Shown: positions 45,313-55,478 of the stretch, piece after piece
Layout of the letters: every line of letters begins with the position of its first letter
Numbering within the stretch: position 1 is the first letter of the stretch
From: Eutreptiella sp. 'Long Island Sound 2002'
Lineage: Eukaryota > Euglenozoa > Euglenophyceae > Eutreptiales > Eutreptiaceae
Assembly (NCBI GenBank): GCA_964036045.1
Contig: OZ038389.1
Span: 37,829,998-37,893,997, forward strand
Reading direction: 5' to 3'
Length of the DNA stretch: 64,000 nucleotides
The notes under the pieces: generated by a model
Databases searched by the model: none
Told to the model about the DNA's origin: nothing
The model's input: only the letters and a program-made list of their open reading frames with translations
Translations under genes and position numbers: made by a program

Positions 45313-47604
45313 TTATAGCGTGACACCCAGTGCACTTGCAATATCGTTGCACGTGGTCTGCACCTCAATGTCTGTATGCTCACTATCATACACACGCATA
45401 TCATACAGCCTACCCTTAAACGTATTCATTATTCGCATGGGTGAAAGTATTGGTGGTTGACTCAGTGACAAACCTGTTTGTGGCGAATTGGGTATGTGTT
45501 GTGCATTGATCAAACACTTTTGTGTGTTCCGACCGATGTATGCAGTAAAGACGCGGATCCCGCCTCCGTTGTACACACCATACGTGATTGAACTGTTGCC
45601 ACCCAGCTGTTGTAAGCCCTCCACGGTGACACACTTGAAGTAAACGGGTCCATTGGTAGAGCCAGGACCAGCAATATTGCCGAACAGACGGTAGGTACCT
45701 GGATCTGTACCATAGGCAGGATTAGGCCCCTGTCCGATAAGCTCCTGCCAACAATTTTCTTCAAATGCCACTGCCAGATAGACGGTACGGTTCCAAAAGC
45801 TGTCAGTTGGGTTGACAAACTGCATCGGATACACATCAAAGTTGGGCCATTGTATGTATGCAACATCACTGCTTGGAGCTATGTAGATTATATTTTCAGA
45901 GGGTCCATCGACGGGTATGTAGGTTACCTGGTCAGATCCTATGGGACCGTATGCCGAAACATGATTTGTACCATTTGACATGGTAACTCGGGCGTCATAG
46001 GTCACGGTGATGGCATACTGGGCTTGGAGTGACTGCATATTGGCATTGAAGTCTCCATCCGACAGCTCGTTGTAATACAGGGCGAGGGTGGCCAGCGACC
46101 CGCGCATATTGGTAAACGTACCCCCAATCCACACAGTGGTACCAAAACCCGCATTGGAGAATGTATCCGTGTATACTGGGGCGCTGGCATCGTTAATGTA
46201 CAACTTAGTGGTTCCGGTTACAGGTTCCCCACGAATGGCATAGAAGACCAACCTATCTAAGGGCACTGTTACACTGGTTGTCTTCCGGGAGTCCATTCCT
46301 ATCCACTCGTAACTGGCTCCGTTGCCTAGAAATTGGTTATCAGAACCAAACCGTCCACCAATGGGCGTACCCCAAGCCAGACCACTGGTCAGTCTCATGA
46401 CTGCAAACATAGTGACACCGGTAAAGTTTGCCATCAGTGCTAATGAGGGAATCGGAATAGTGACCTCGTCCATCTCGAGGGATGCCTCACCGGTACTATT
46501 GACACTGTTGAACCGCAACACGGGTTTCTTAAAGCCCGGATTACCAGCAAACGTACCAGTCAGGTTTCCTGCCTGCCATAGATGGACCTCATCGCCATCA
46601 CCAGCCTGTGTAACCCCGTTGGTGTCTGTATACATTGTACCAGGATCAGATGCACTCAGATACCCGAATCGATGTGTCGTTGTAAGACTACCTCCACCAC
46701 CGGTGCTATCACCCCCAGTATTACCACCCCACCCACCGCTTTCGCCTGCACTTGCACCCGTACCACTGCCAGCAGCAGCAGTGTGCAGTGTGGTGGGCAC
46801 GACGTTGTAGACTTCCTTGATTGCCTTGATGGTACGCACAAATTCCGCATGCGGCATCTCCTCTTTGTGTAGTGAGAGGAACGCCATATTGCCAGTCATA
46901 CTTGTGTGTGTACCACCGATCCAAACTGTTGTTTTGAAGCCAGCATTCGAAAAAGTGTCAGTGTAGATTGGAACCTCCGGATCATTGATGTATACCGACG
47001 CGTTTCCACTCGTGACACCACCACGAACTGCGTATAGAGCATACCTGTCCAACGGGAATTTGACCGGCAGGGTGCGAGTAATTTCAAAGCGAATCCATTC
47101 ATCGATCGTCCCGTCCGCAGCGAATGTATTGTCTGTGTTGTTCAGTTGGCCGCCAAGCGGCTGTCCAGCAGACAATCCACCTGTTACCTTCAACACCGCA
47201 ATGAATGTAAGGCCCGTATGACCCGCAAGGATACCAGCAGACCTGGTAATGGATGTCAGTGGACCACTCGTATTGTTGAAGACCAGTACCGAATTCCCAT
47301 TGACCAACGGGTCGGAAGTGGTCAGTACAGGTCCCTCAAGGTCAGTGTTATCAGCGTAGGACATTTCCAATGCACCTAACTGCCAAACCCCTACTGTATC
47401 ACCATTTGCTGCCTGCATTGGACCATCTGCGTCTGCATACACCGTGTCCGCAGTCACTGCGAGGAACCCAGTAAATGAGGGACCCTTGTGAACCAGATTG
47501 TCCAAGGCAGCGACCGGGGGTGCCGCTACAACAAGCTTACCGGGTGCAGTAACCAACGCCTGACCCTGTGCAGACACAAAACGTCCATATTTGTAACCTG
47601 ACAT
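45313..47604 (-). CDS. LamG/concanavalin-like repeat adhesin
   Basis: 763 residues from ATG 47604. At least two long repeats of about 210 residues share the ending IYTDTFSNAGFKTTVWIGGT / VYTDTFSNAGFGTTVWIGGT, a preceding strand YAIRG.., and SLALYYNEL-like helices, as in LamG or concanavalin-type jelly-roll domains. The tail (GRLYDMRVYDSEHTDIEV) resembles the end of a third. A Gly/Ser/Thr linker (GSGTGASAGESGGWGGN) separates repeats one and two. No signal peptide is visible, which fits a virion structural protein rather than a secreted one. It probably binds sugars on the host surface. The frame is intact. Confidence 0.65.
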   Translation of the reverse strand: MSGYKYGRFVSAQGQALVTAPGKLVVAAPPVAALDNLVHKGPSFTGFLAVTADTVYADADGPMQAANGDTVGVWQLGALEMSYADNTDLEGPVLTTSDPLVNGNSVLVFNNTSGPLTSITRSAGILAGHTGLTFIAVLKVTGGLSAGQPLGGQLNNTDNTFAADGTIDEWIRFEITRTLPVKFPLDRYALYAVRGGVTSGNASVYINDPEVPIYTDTFSNAGFKTTVWIGGTHTSMTGNMAFLSLHKEEMPHAEFVRTIKAIKEVYNVVPTTLHTAAAGSGTGASAGESGGWGGNTGGDSTGGGGSLTTTHRFGYLSASDPGTMYTDTNGVTQAGDGDEVHLWQAGNLTGTFAGNPGFKKPVLRFNSVNSTGEASLEMDEVTIPIPSLALMANFTGVTMFAVMRLTSGLAWGTPIGGRFGSDNQFLGNGASYEWIGMDSRKTTSVTVPLDRLVFYAIRGEPVTGTTKLYINDASAPVYTDTFSNAGFGTTVWIGGTFTNMRGSLATLALYYNELSDGDFNANMQSLQAQYAITVTYDARVTMSNGTNHVSAYGPIGSDQVTYIPVDGPSENIIYIAPSSDVAYIQWPNFDVYPMQFVNPTDSFWNRTVYLAVAFEENCWQELIGQGPNPAYGTDPGTYRLFGNIAGPGSTNGPVYFKCVTVEGLQQLGGNSSITYGVYNGGGIRVFTAYIGRNTQKCLINAQHIPNSPQTGLSLSQPPILSPMRIMNTFKGRLYDMRVYDSEHTDIEVQTTCNDIASALGVTL

Positions 47605-47700
47605 CTTTTATTGTTCTACATGTGGGATATTCTAGCATTGATGAAAATACACCATGTTTTTCGCTGCTCATGCAGCATGAACAAATGGGGGATCACATGA

Positions 47701-48060
47701 TTAGGGGCTGGGGGGCCCTTTGCCAAATCTGCAAAAGTTGCAAAGGCGGCAGTCACGGTGGCCTGCTAGGAGGGCCCCCCTTGATCGCCTTTCGTGTATC
47801 CTCTGGTGGATACTTGTCTGCTGCTCCGCTGATACATCGCCACCATACAATCCATCAAAGACGGGCGCCCATGTTGCCATTTTCGGAATCATAGATCTAC
47901 GGGATATTGAAAAGCCATTCTGCAGGGGGAGGGGGGAGGGCCTGGTCTTCATTCCGTAGACCATAATACCATTGATTGTTGAACCTCTCCATCGCAAGGG
48001 GTCCTCCTTGATGTTGTGCATGCTGCACAGCCCTATGCACAGCCCTGAAACCGCCCCTCC
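47701..48060 (-). CDS. Unknown protein with C-terminal Cys cluster
   Basis: The frame runs from a TTG at 48081; the first in-frame ATG is near 48021 (MHNIKEDPLRWRG). It contains FDGLYGGDVSAEQQTSIHQR and ends with RDCRLCNFCRFGKGPP. The start is unclear and another frame continues upstream, so the gene may have lost its N terminus. Function unknown. Confidence 0.35.
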   Translation of the reverse strand, partial: GGAVSGLCIGLCSMHNIKEDPLRWRGSTINGIMVYGMKTRPSPLPLQNGFSISRRSMIPKMATWAPVFDGLYGGDVSAEQQTSIHQRIHERRSRGALLAGHRDCRLCNFCRFGKGPPSP

Positions 48061-48349
48061 GACAGCAGCATTCCGAAGCAAACGGGTCGCAGCCTAACCA
48101 GACCAAAGGCTCGTAGGTGTGCCTCCTAGACAGGCTACCGACGTGGCATTTTTGAGACCACACAATCACAGTAATATACCTTTCGGACAATCATTGACAG
48201 TATAGCAGCAGCAATCAGTATTGGTATCATGATCAGGATCAGCAGCATGTTTGGCTGTCCTTTTTCTTTGATACGTGTCTGTGTGTGTTAAGCACACCAG
48301 AGACACATTTTTCACTAAAAAAAGCCCCTGTGTGTGTGTGTGTGTGGCA
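48061..48349. other. Spacer with RING-gene relic
   Basis: Holds GGCTACCGACGTGGCATTTT near 48133, matching the 3-prime end of the RING-like gene at 32039, and a (TG)n run at 48330-48346. Confidence 0.4.
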
Positions 48350-48838
48350 ATGTGGGCAGTAGAATACGAATATGTTGACAACATGCCCAACAAGCGACCA
48401 CGATCCCTGTGCAATAACCCAGCCCAGTCCGACACACAAGCGTCCGAAGTTGTGAATGCCATGCTGGAGCTGACGAATGAAGTACGACAACTGTGCAATG
48501 TAATGGCTGCGGAAAACAACGAGAAACGTTCGCGTTCTCATGTTGTTTGGCAGCAACAACCTGTTGGTGTTTGGAAATGTGAGCTCGCTGCACGTTATGC
48601 AGCACAGCTTGCAAATGTGCAAAATGAGGTAAAACGGATACTTGCAGCGAACGATGCACGGCGCGAGGAAAGTGACCGGTTGTATAACCAGTGGGGGTCT
48701 GCTGTTCTGGGTCACTTATTGGATGAGGGGTGTATGGGCATCACATCAGATGACACGGAGAGTAGCAGTGGTACCACACCACAGATCAACAATTCGTTGC
48801 TGATGATGCTTTTGATGAAATTGGATACGATGCGGTAA
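48350..48838 (+). CDS. Helical coiled protein, unknown
   Basis: 162 residues from ATG 48350 (another ATG at 48383 gives MPNKRPRS). NKRPRS near the start is a small nuclear-signal-like motif. The centre is helical and polar (EVVNAMLELTNEVRQLCNVM, QLANVQNEVKRILAANDARR), consistent with a coiled coil. The 3-prime end overlaps the convergent gene at 48786 by 53 bases. No family recognised. Confidence 0.6.
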   Translation: MWAVEYEYVDNMPNKRPRSLCNNPAQSDTQASEVVNAMLELTNEVRQLCNVMAAENNEKRSRSHVVWQQQPVGVWKCELAARYAAQLANVQNEVKRILAANDARREESDRLYNQWGSAVLGHLLDEGCMGITSDDTESSSGTTPQINNSLLMMLLMKLDTMR

Positions 48839-49625
48839 CAATACTGTGCAATACGTCACTGAGCAATACGTCCCTACGCGGTTTGGCATTTAGTGTGCTG
48901 ATAACCAGCGGTGCACACACTGCATACCACAACTCTGGCACCGCCTCACACAAAATTTGCATCATCGTTAGCGGGTATGGTACATGATGCAGCATGTGAC
49001 GGACGCGAGCGCAGAGTTGCAAAGAAATTTCATCAATTTTATCTGGTAACATCTTTGACCCAAAGTGCTGAGGCAGCACCCCCCTCAGGTGGCGGTGCAC
49101 AAGTATGTTACACATGGGGCAGAACTTTTGATTGTGTGGACACATCACGACGAGATAGATACAAGCAGGTGTTCCTGTACTCAGAGTCTCACACCATGCC
49201 CCACGGAGGTACGGTATGCTACACTGGCAGAGATGTGTCCAATTGATGTGCACAGCCTGTGCAGTATAATGCTTCAGCACACATAAGGTTGTTGTTGTAT
49301 TGTTGTCACTGCCTGTGAAATGTCGATATTCGGCAAGCACGTGCAGATTCGTCGTGCGATTGTGTGGTGCAATTGCATGACACTTTGGGGAATCGATTGT
49401 CCTAATCCCGGACAGCAGTCCTGTTGTAATCAGGCGGCGTGTCAGAGACGGCAGTCGTTGGAGAGCGAGGTCCACAAATCGCCGCCAGGCATGATTTAAC
49501 TGGCCCACATGTCCCACACTGCAGGGGGGACAAAACAGAATGGTGACATAGTGGTAGTCTGTTGGTGTCTGCATCTGCAAGAATTCCGCAATGATTGAGA
49601 TATTCCTATTTTCCGTGTGTATCAT
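48786..49625 (-). CDS. Unknown protein with RING-like Cys/His region
   Basis: 279 residues from ATG 49625. The middle holds HLCQCSIPYLRGAWC, then MCPHNQKFCPMCNILVHRH, a zinc-binding arrangement like a degenerate RING. The C-terminal part is helical (PLTMMQILCEAVPELWYAV, VLLSDVLHSIVTASYP). It may be an E3-type or zinc-scaffold protein. The 3-prime end overlaps the convergent gene at 48350. Confidence 0.55.
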   Translation of the reverse strand: MIHTENRNISIIAEFLQMQTPTDYHYVTILFCPPCSVGHVGQLNHAWRRFVDLALQRLPSLTRRLITTGLLSGIRTIDSPKCHAIAPHNRTTNLHVLAEYRHFTGSDNNTTTTLCVLKHYTAQAVHINWTHLCQCSIPYLRGAWCETLSTGTPACIYLVVMCPHNQKFCPMCNILVHRHLRGVLPQHFGSKMLPDKIDEISLQLCARVRHMLHHVPYPLTMMQILCEAVPELWYAVCAPLVISTLNAKPRRDVLLSDVLHSIVTASYPISSKASSATNC

Positions 49626-49820
49626 ATGTTGAGCCCACACTTGACGACGACAATCCCGGTGGTGTTGTGGTATCCGTTACGTGGGTTGTGGTGCACGGTA
49701 TGAGATGTGTGCCATATGCCCAACGATTGTATCAGCATAACACACACATATAATGTATGTAATATGACTATAACACACAAAGGCCGCAGAAGCAGCTTAC
49801 ATACATAAACAGCACATCCA

Positions 49821-50186
49821 ATGCAATCCCGCCCAATTCGGCTGTCAACCGACCGCAGGGGTGCAGAACAACTGGAGATATATTTACGTGCGCGGCTACT
49901 GGGTCTTCCTACTGTCAGACAGATGGCGCTTGATGTGTGTAATGCGCAGGCCGGTGTGCCGTGTACATACTGTACCACATTGTCTATTGCTACACAACAC
50001 TATATGATAACAAAGAGGCCGTGTCAATGTGTACAGTGTGAGGCATTTTGGGCCAGACAAGATACATGTTGTATGAGAACAGGTGAAAACGCAAAACATA
50101 AAAGAACATGGCACTGCACGGGGAAGCTGAGGAGCACACAAAACACAAGAGCAGCATCGTTGTGCAACCGCGATCACGTGGTCTGA
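49821..50186 (+). CDS. Small cysteine-rich protein
   Basis: 121 residues from ATG 49821. Several CxxC-like pairs (VPCTYCTTLS, CQCVQCEAFW, TCCMRTGE, WHC) could bind zinc; the first 45 residues are helical. The 3-prime end overlaps the next gene in another frame by 79 bases. No family recognised. Confidence 0.55.
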   Translation: MQSRPIRLSTDRRGAEQLEIYLRARLLGLPTVRQMALDVCNAQAGVPCTYCTTLSIATQHYMITKRPCQCVQCEAFWARQDTCCMRTGENAKHKRTWHCTGKLRSTQNTRAASLCNRDHVV

Positions 50187-50299
50187 GTCTGTATATTAAC
50201 ATAATACACCTAATTCTCATTTTCATGACCCTGGCGGTGGCAACATTGCGCATGCGGCAATTGAATTGCATTGCACGAGCACTGGAGGAGCGACTCTGA
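50108..50299 (+). CDS. Small membrane protein overlapping the previous gene
   Basis: 63 residues from ATG 50108. A basic N terminus (KHKSSIVVQPRSRG) leads to one membrane span (LYINIIHLILIFMTLAVATL) and a short tail. It starts inside the gene at 49821 in a different frame, a compact arrangement seen in viruses. Confidence 0.45.
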   Translation: MALHGEAEEHTKHKSSIVVQPRSRGLSLYINIIHLILIFMTLAVATLRMRQLNCIARALEERL

Positions 50300-50312
50300 T
50301 ATAGGCTATGCC

Positions 50313-51340
50313 CTAGCCACACACAGCCCTTTGCAAGTAACCCACCACCGTAGCAACATAGGTCACATCTTTGCCCTGCACACCCTGAAGATCGAGTGCT
50401 ATCAGGCAGCGCTTCAGAGCAACGGCGCGCAGTGTCTGGTTGTAATGAGCATGAGTCACCAGATGGCAAAGTGCCTCCGTATTTGTGGGATCGGCATCCA
50501 GTGATGAGATAAGGTCATCTATTGCGTTGTTGTACGTATCGCAACACAGTGATCGTCGTGCGTATAGATGAGAAATGGTATGTGAGTCGTCCTAGGTTTG
50601 CAAAAGGACTGAGTACTGCTGGAAAGCTAAATCGAAATCACCCGTCATTTCTGCTATATCCGCCTGCAAAACTCTGTTCAGGTGGTATGACGGATGGATT
50701 TTCTGTGAGGATGCCAGATCATTTGTGGCTCGTGCAAGCTCGTTGAGCTGTAACCAACAAAAACCTCGATTGGTCAAGGCAATGAATGCCCGCACGTAGC
50801 CACGTTGTATCACCTGGTTATAGTGATGTATTGCTGCCGTATAGTTTGCATTGCCATGCAGTGCAAATGCAAGGTCGAACTGAATGTACACGTACATAGG
50901 ATGTTCCTCCGGCAATCTTGCTAGAATCCGTAAGCATTCCGTACAAATTCCACTGTCATTGCCCATACAGCGATGATGCATCAATAATGCCACCAATGGT
51001 AATGACGTCACCTGGGCCGCATCACAAATATCGCGGCCCGTGCTAAACTACGTTGTCCCAGAATCATGTGACATGTGAATAGACAATAATATGCCCAGAC
51101 GTTACCCGGATCAGATCGCAGGGAGCTTCGAATTGCATCAATGCAATATTCGCGTATGGTCACGTCATTACCCATCATTCCACGCGCTGCATCAAGTAGC
51201 TCCTGTCCACGCCTTCGCAACAGTGGTGCTGCTTTTGTTGCCCATAACTGATGATGAGCACGACTCAGCATAGCAATGCATGTTGTATGACCACAGAATT
51301 GCATAACAATGCACCATGTGTCAGAAGACATCAACATCAT
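50313..51340 (-). pseudogene. F-box plus TPR-like protein, broken by frameshift and stop
   Basis: The N-terminal frame (51008-51340) starts MSSDTWCIVMQFCGHTTCIA, an F-box-like pair of helices, and continues with helical repeats. Near 51015 the frame shifts to 50592-51011, which holds TPR-like helices (FDLAFALHGNANYTAAIHHY, NRGFCWLQLNELARATNDLA). A TAG at 50592-50594 interrupts, and the same frame continues (YNNAIDDLISSLDADPTNTE, ALCHLVTHAHYNQTLRA) to a TAG at 50313-50315. The rebuilt length is about 340 residues. An F-box/TPR protein would gather partners for a ubiquitin ligase. Confidence 0.65.
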
Positions 51341-51811
51341 CTATATGGGTGGGGTATAGGTCATCTTTATTGTCATGTTATTCTCTTGTAGGTCATCCAA
51401 ATACCACACACGAAATCTGGGGGTGTGTGACAACAAGTCTGACAACGCCTGCTCTAGTTGTATCGGGGCCATCAGTCTGCGTGCCGCATGCAGCATGCGT
51501 ATTTCAACGATGTTGGGAATGTGCGACAATAAAACACATGCTGCCTGTAGTGTATGCAGCCCTGAACCGCTGAGGACCGTTCGAGTGTTCTGGGGTACAT
51601 GCAATGAGCAGAACAGCACTTTTGTGACACGCAAACCCATACAGATACTTGCCATCAATGCCCCCTCGGCGTTGAGTAAAGTGAGCTGACATGTCCAACG
51701 GACACCACTCTGATTATTGTACAGAAATTTCGACACATCGTACAGTATCCGGTGGACGTCATATGTGACATTGGCTGAGCATGATGACATTAGCCTGCTG
51801 CTACTACTCAT
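51341..51811 (-). CDS. Unknown protein
   Basis: 156 residues from ATG 51811 (MSSSSRLMSSC); the longer frame to 51949 overlaps the next gene and has no better start. Mixed alpha/beta with ordered strands (WTCQLTLLNAEGALMASICM, VTKVLFCSLHVPQ) and a helical end (LEQALSDLLSHTP). It sits directly behind the F-box/TPR gene start on the same strand. No family recognised. Confidence 0.5.
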   Translation of the reverse strand: MSSSSRLMSSCSANVTYDVHRILYDVSKFLYNNQSGVRWTCQLTLLNAEGALMASICMGLRVTKVLFCSLHVPQNTRTVLSGSGLHTLQAACVLLSHIPNIVEIRMLHAARRLMAPIQLEQALSDLLSHTPRFRVWYLDDLQENNMTIKMTYTPPI

Positions 51812-51837
51812 AATGCTACGTACGTTGTTGCTAAATA

Positions 51838-52128
51838 CTAATCCTGACCTACAGACTTCTGCTTCTTCTGAAGTAGCATGATCAGTATACCAACAAACAT
51901 CAACGTGACAATTCCCCAAGCAATGAATGCATTGCGTTTTTTGATGCATTTCGGAGGATCGATTTCACATGGTTCGCCGGTTTGATTGCGCAATTGTGAC
52001 CATTTGTTCCAATCATTCCAGGTCCCCCATGCACAACCCAATACAATGATTAAAATGATACCGGGGTATAAGAACTGTGCCGCATCATTCTTCACCTTTG
52101 TTGACAATTTTTGTTTGTTTGTATCCAT
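51838..52128 (-). CDS. Two-span membrane protein
   Basis: 96 residues from ATG 52128. Two hydrophobic segments (LYPGIILIIVLGCAWGTW at about 20-37 and FIAWGIVTLMFVGILIMLL at about 68-86) flank a loop with two Cys (EPCEIDPPKCIKK) that could form a disulfide. Likely a small virion membrane protein. The frame is intact. Confidence 0.65.
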   Translation of the reverse strand: MDTNKQKLSTKVKNDAAQFLYPGIILIIVLGCAWGTWNDWNKWSQLRNQTGEPCEIDPPKCIKKRNAFIAWGIVTLMFVGILIMLLQKKQKSVGQD

Positions 52129-52227
52129 TTTTCAATTAAAGCAGTGGTATACGACTCCCCTTCCTCTCCCTCCCTTTGTTGCTCTCTGCATTAGATGTTG
52201 CTGCCACTTAGTTTATAAAAGAACGCC

Positions 52228-52869
52228 ATGTTTGTGTGGTTTTCGCAAGCAGGTGGTCAGGCCCAAAAAAAGCAGAATGGGAACAGCGATGATGATGTGC
52301 AAGTGACTAGTGACACGTGGCTAGTCAGGCGAGCGGAACTTGATGCATTTTTACGGGCAGGGTATTGTGTACGCACTCGCAGCTCCGCCCGTATGGATTG
52401 GGGATTGCCTGTTGTTTAATGGGTGAACAACACGCTCGGTAACATCGTTGACTACATTAACTGCCCTAAATCCATGGAACTCATCAATGAAATCATCAGG
52501 ACGCACCAAAATGCACCAAGTAAAACTGTGGCACTATTCATCACGAGAGTGGTGCTTCCCTGTGTAATTCAACGGTTGCCCCTCTCACAAGCACTTGTAG
52601 ACGCACTTGTTCACCTCCCCCCCCATGGGGGGCTTTTAATTGGGGGGCCGGGGAATGGGGCCCCGCCCCCCTCTAAAAGCAGTCCTTATGCCATTATATA
52701 CGATCCGCGCGCCGAAATGAAACATATCCCAAAAGTGTACGATGCAGCCCCTCTAAATGACCGCCTCAAAGAGCTGATTCGCGCCGTCATATTCGTTTCG
52801 ATCAATCATGGCAGTTTTGCAAAGTTAGGACGTTTACAAGGTTTTCACTTCTTTACCAGCATCCACTAA
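52228..52869 (+). pseudogene. Unknown gene broken by in-frame TAA, with GC hairpin insert
   Basis: ATG 52228 opens FVWFSQAGGQAQKKQNGN and runs to TAA at 52417-52419. The same frame then continues (NNTLGNIVDYINCPKSMELI, VALFITRVVLPCVIQRLPLS) to 52869. A GC-rich hairpin at 52611-52680 is embedded in the second part without breaking the frame. Either the stop is a lesion or two genes share the frame; the first reading suits the general decay in this region. No family recognised. Confidence 0.5.
52611..52680. repeat. GC-rich palindromic insert
   Basis: CCCCCCATGGGGGG is a perfect palindrome, followed by GCTTTTAATTGGGGGGC and its near inverse GCCCCCCTCTAAAAGC. It has the look of a small hairpin element. 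Confidence 0.7.
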
Positions 52870-53745
52870 TTCCATATAAGCTAGGGATGCGATTTAAAGG
52901 TGCACTAGCAAAGTTGAGGTGCCGAACAACACTATATATAAGCCACAGCCCCCAAATCTCAAGAAATCTATTTGACATATTATTTATTTGCTGTGCACGC
53001 GTGCATTTTGCAGTCGCCGGCATTTGCGATCTTTCCTTTTGACTGTCCAAGGTGAAATCGGGCTACAATGCACGAAATTTCGATCTAAGAGCAAATTTAT
53101 AAATGATTCTAAAAGCCTCGTCTTGCTGTTTAATTGAGAGACCGTCGTCATTTTGTTTTAGCACCGCTTTTCGATTCGACGGTTTTCAGCGCACTCAGCC
53201 GCCTTTGTAAGCTCAAAAATGAAAAAAACACCCCCCAATTGACCAAAATTGCCCTTAATTTTGTCAAAATCCGATACCATAGGCCCGAGTTATGAATATG
53301 TCAATTGTATGCTATTTGCACTTTGTGTCGCTAATCTTGCCCAATGCACCTCCCCTGTCCTTGCGCTGCTAGCTTAAACATAAGGCAAAGGAGTGTTTTT
53401 GCTTTTGTTTGTCACCGCCCGGTTCCATTTCTGACATAGAAAGGTGACCCGAAAATGGCTCAAAACGTAATAAGGCTTTTCTTTTGATGGTGCCTTGCAC
53501 CAGCAAAGGAAAAGCCAGACCAAGCACGAAAGAAGGATTCATTTAACCTTACTTTTCCACACCCTCCGCAACATATCATGTATCATTGCTTCATTGAAAT
53601 TTCCTCAACATGCTCATCGTTCTTTGTTATCAATAGCTGATCATGCACGTGCATATTGTGCAATCTGAATTCGTCGTCTGATAGATACCCTTCAGAGGCA
53701 ATGGCAGCCCGCACACTGCCTTTCCCCATCTCGTGGAGCCCCCCT
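52870..53745. other. AT-rich region, no gene
   Basis: About 880 bases without an open frame of 60 codons. Composition resembles the non-coding part of the element inside the fibre gene, so it may be a further insertion or host-type sequence. A CATGCACGTGCATAT palindrome lies near 53643. I see no terminal repeats. Confidence 0.45.
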
Positions 53746-53773
53746 CCGCTTGTTTATAGTATCACTGGTTAGC

Positions 53774-53791
53774 GTTAGGGTTAACCCTAAC
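53774..53791. repeat. Palindromic telomere-like motif upstream of fibre gene
   Basis: GTTAGGGTTAACCCTAAC, a perfect palindrome of the TTAGGG-like unit, 76 bases upstream of the fibre ATG, followed by a TATA/TATG-rich tract. Confidence 0.8.
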
Positions 53792-54609
53792 CTAACCTGT
53801 AGGACAGCACAAAGGTATGTATATATATATATGTATGTATGTATAACCGTATATAAAAAAGGGCAAATGGCAAGTGGTGTTACACTCCAGTTGAAGAATT
53901 CGGAAGTAATTGTGTATGACGATTCCGCTACAAGTTCCGTACGCTCACGCCTGAGTTTCTCCGATGGCGGTGAGGTTCTGACGGTTGGCAAGGGTGCTAA
54001 CCTGGACCCCATCAGTCTCTCAAACCTAAAATATCCTGATGTGGACAGCGATGCTGCTACCAAATCGTATGTTGACACCTCGGCCCGTGGCCTACGCATT
54101 CGTGCACCAGTGCGAGCCACCACTAGAACCGATGCTGACATTAACACTGCTTATGCAGCTGGAGAAACACTGGACGGCTACACTCTGACGGCTGGTGATC
54201 GCATCCTGTTGCAGGGGCAGGCTGATGCGAGAGACAACGGTATATGGCTTGTTACAACAGGCAAACCAACACAACCGCTTGATTTTGAGGACGGTAGCCA
54301 CGTTAGTGGTAAGTACGTTTTCGTGGATCAGGGATATGATTTCATTGACCGTGCTTTCGTTTGCACAACGGACAAGGGGTCAGACACGGTGGGTGCGAAT
54401 CACCTGGAGTTCGAACAGTTCGGAGCACGGCCTGCCGCTTATTCAGGTGAGGGGTTGAACACTGGGCCTGAAAATAAGCTATATGTCGATCACAGTTTTA
54501 TCCCATATCTTGCAAAACCAAACACATTTACCCAAAAAAATGTATTTCAAAAGGCTGTGACAGCACACGAAACATTGCAAGTTGACGGAGCAACAACACT
54601 CAACAACAG

Positions 54610-55478
54610 CCTTAATGTAGCCGATGGAAAGTCTGCCACGTTGGGTGGGTCGCTGCAGGTCAAGGGTGCCACCAATCTGGACGATGCTTTGACCGTGGAG
54701 GATGGAAAATCTGCCACATTGGGTGGGTCACTGCAGGTCAAGGGTGTCACCGGACTAGAAGATGCCCTGACCGTGGCTGATGGAAAGTCTGCCACGTTGG
54801 GTGGGTCACTGCAGGTAAAGGGTATCACCAATCTGGACGACGCCCTGACCGTGGCTGATGGAAAGTCTGCCACGTTGGGTGGGTCGTTGCAGGTCAAGGG
54901 TGCCACCAGTCTGGACGATGCTTTGACCGTGGCCCATGGAAAGTCTGCCACATTGGGTGGGTCACTGCAGGTCAAGGGTGTCACGGGACTGGACGATGCC
55001 CTGACTGTGGCTGATGGAAAATCCGCTACATTGGGTGGATCACTGCAGGTCAAGGGTGCCACCAATCTGGACGATGCCCTGACCGTGGTCGATGGAAAGT
55101 CCGCCACACTCGGTGGGTCACTGCAGGTGAAGGGTGTCACCAATCTGGACGATGCCCTGACAATGGCTGACGAAATATCGACCACATTGGGTGGGTCACT
55201 GCAGGTCAAGGGTGTCACCGGACTCGAAGAGGCCCTGACTGTGGCTGATGGAAAGTCTGCCACGTTGGGTGGGTCACTGCAGGTCAAGGGTGTCACCGGA
55301 CTAGAAGATGCCCTGACCGTGGCTGATGGAAAGTCTGCCGGGTTGGGTGGGTCACTGCAGGTCACCGGTATCACCAATCTGGACGACGCTCTGACCGTGG
55401 CTGATGGAAAGTCTGCCACGTTGGGTGGGTCGCTGCAGGTCAAGGGTGCCACCAATCTGGACGATGCTTTGACCGTGG
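54610..55478 (+). repeat. 78-bp coding tandem repeats, eleven copies
   Basis: Each unit codes 26 residues with the constant core GGAAAGTCTGCCACGTTGGG. Variation between units is mainly third-base and two alternating segments (VTGLEDAL or ATNLDDAL). Five further units lie at 58553-58942. Confidence 0.9.
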
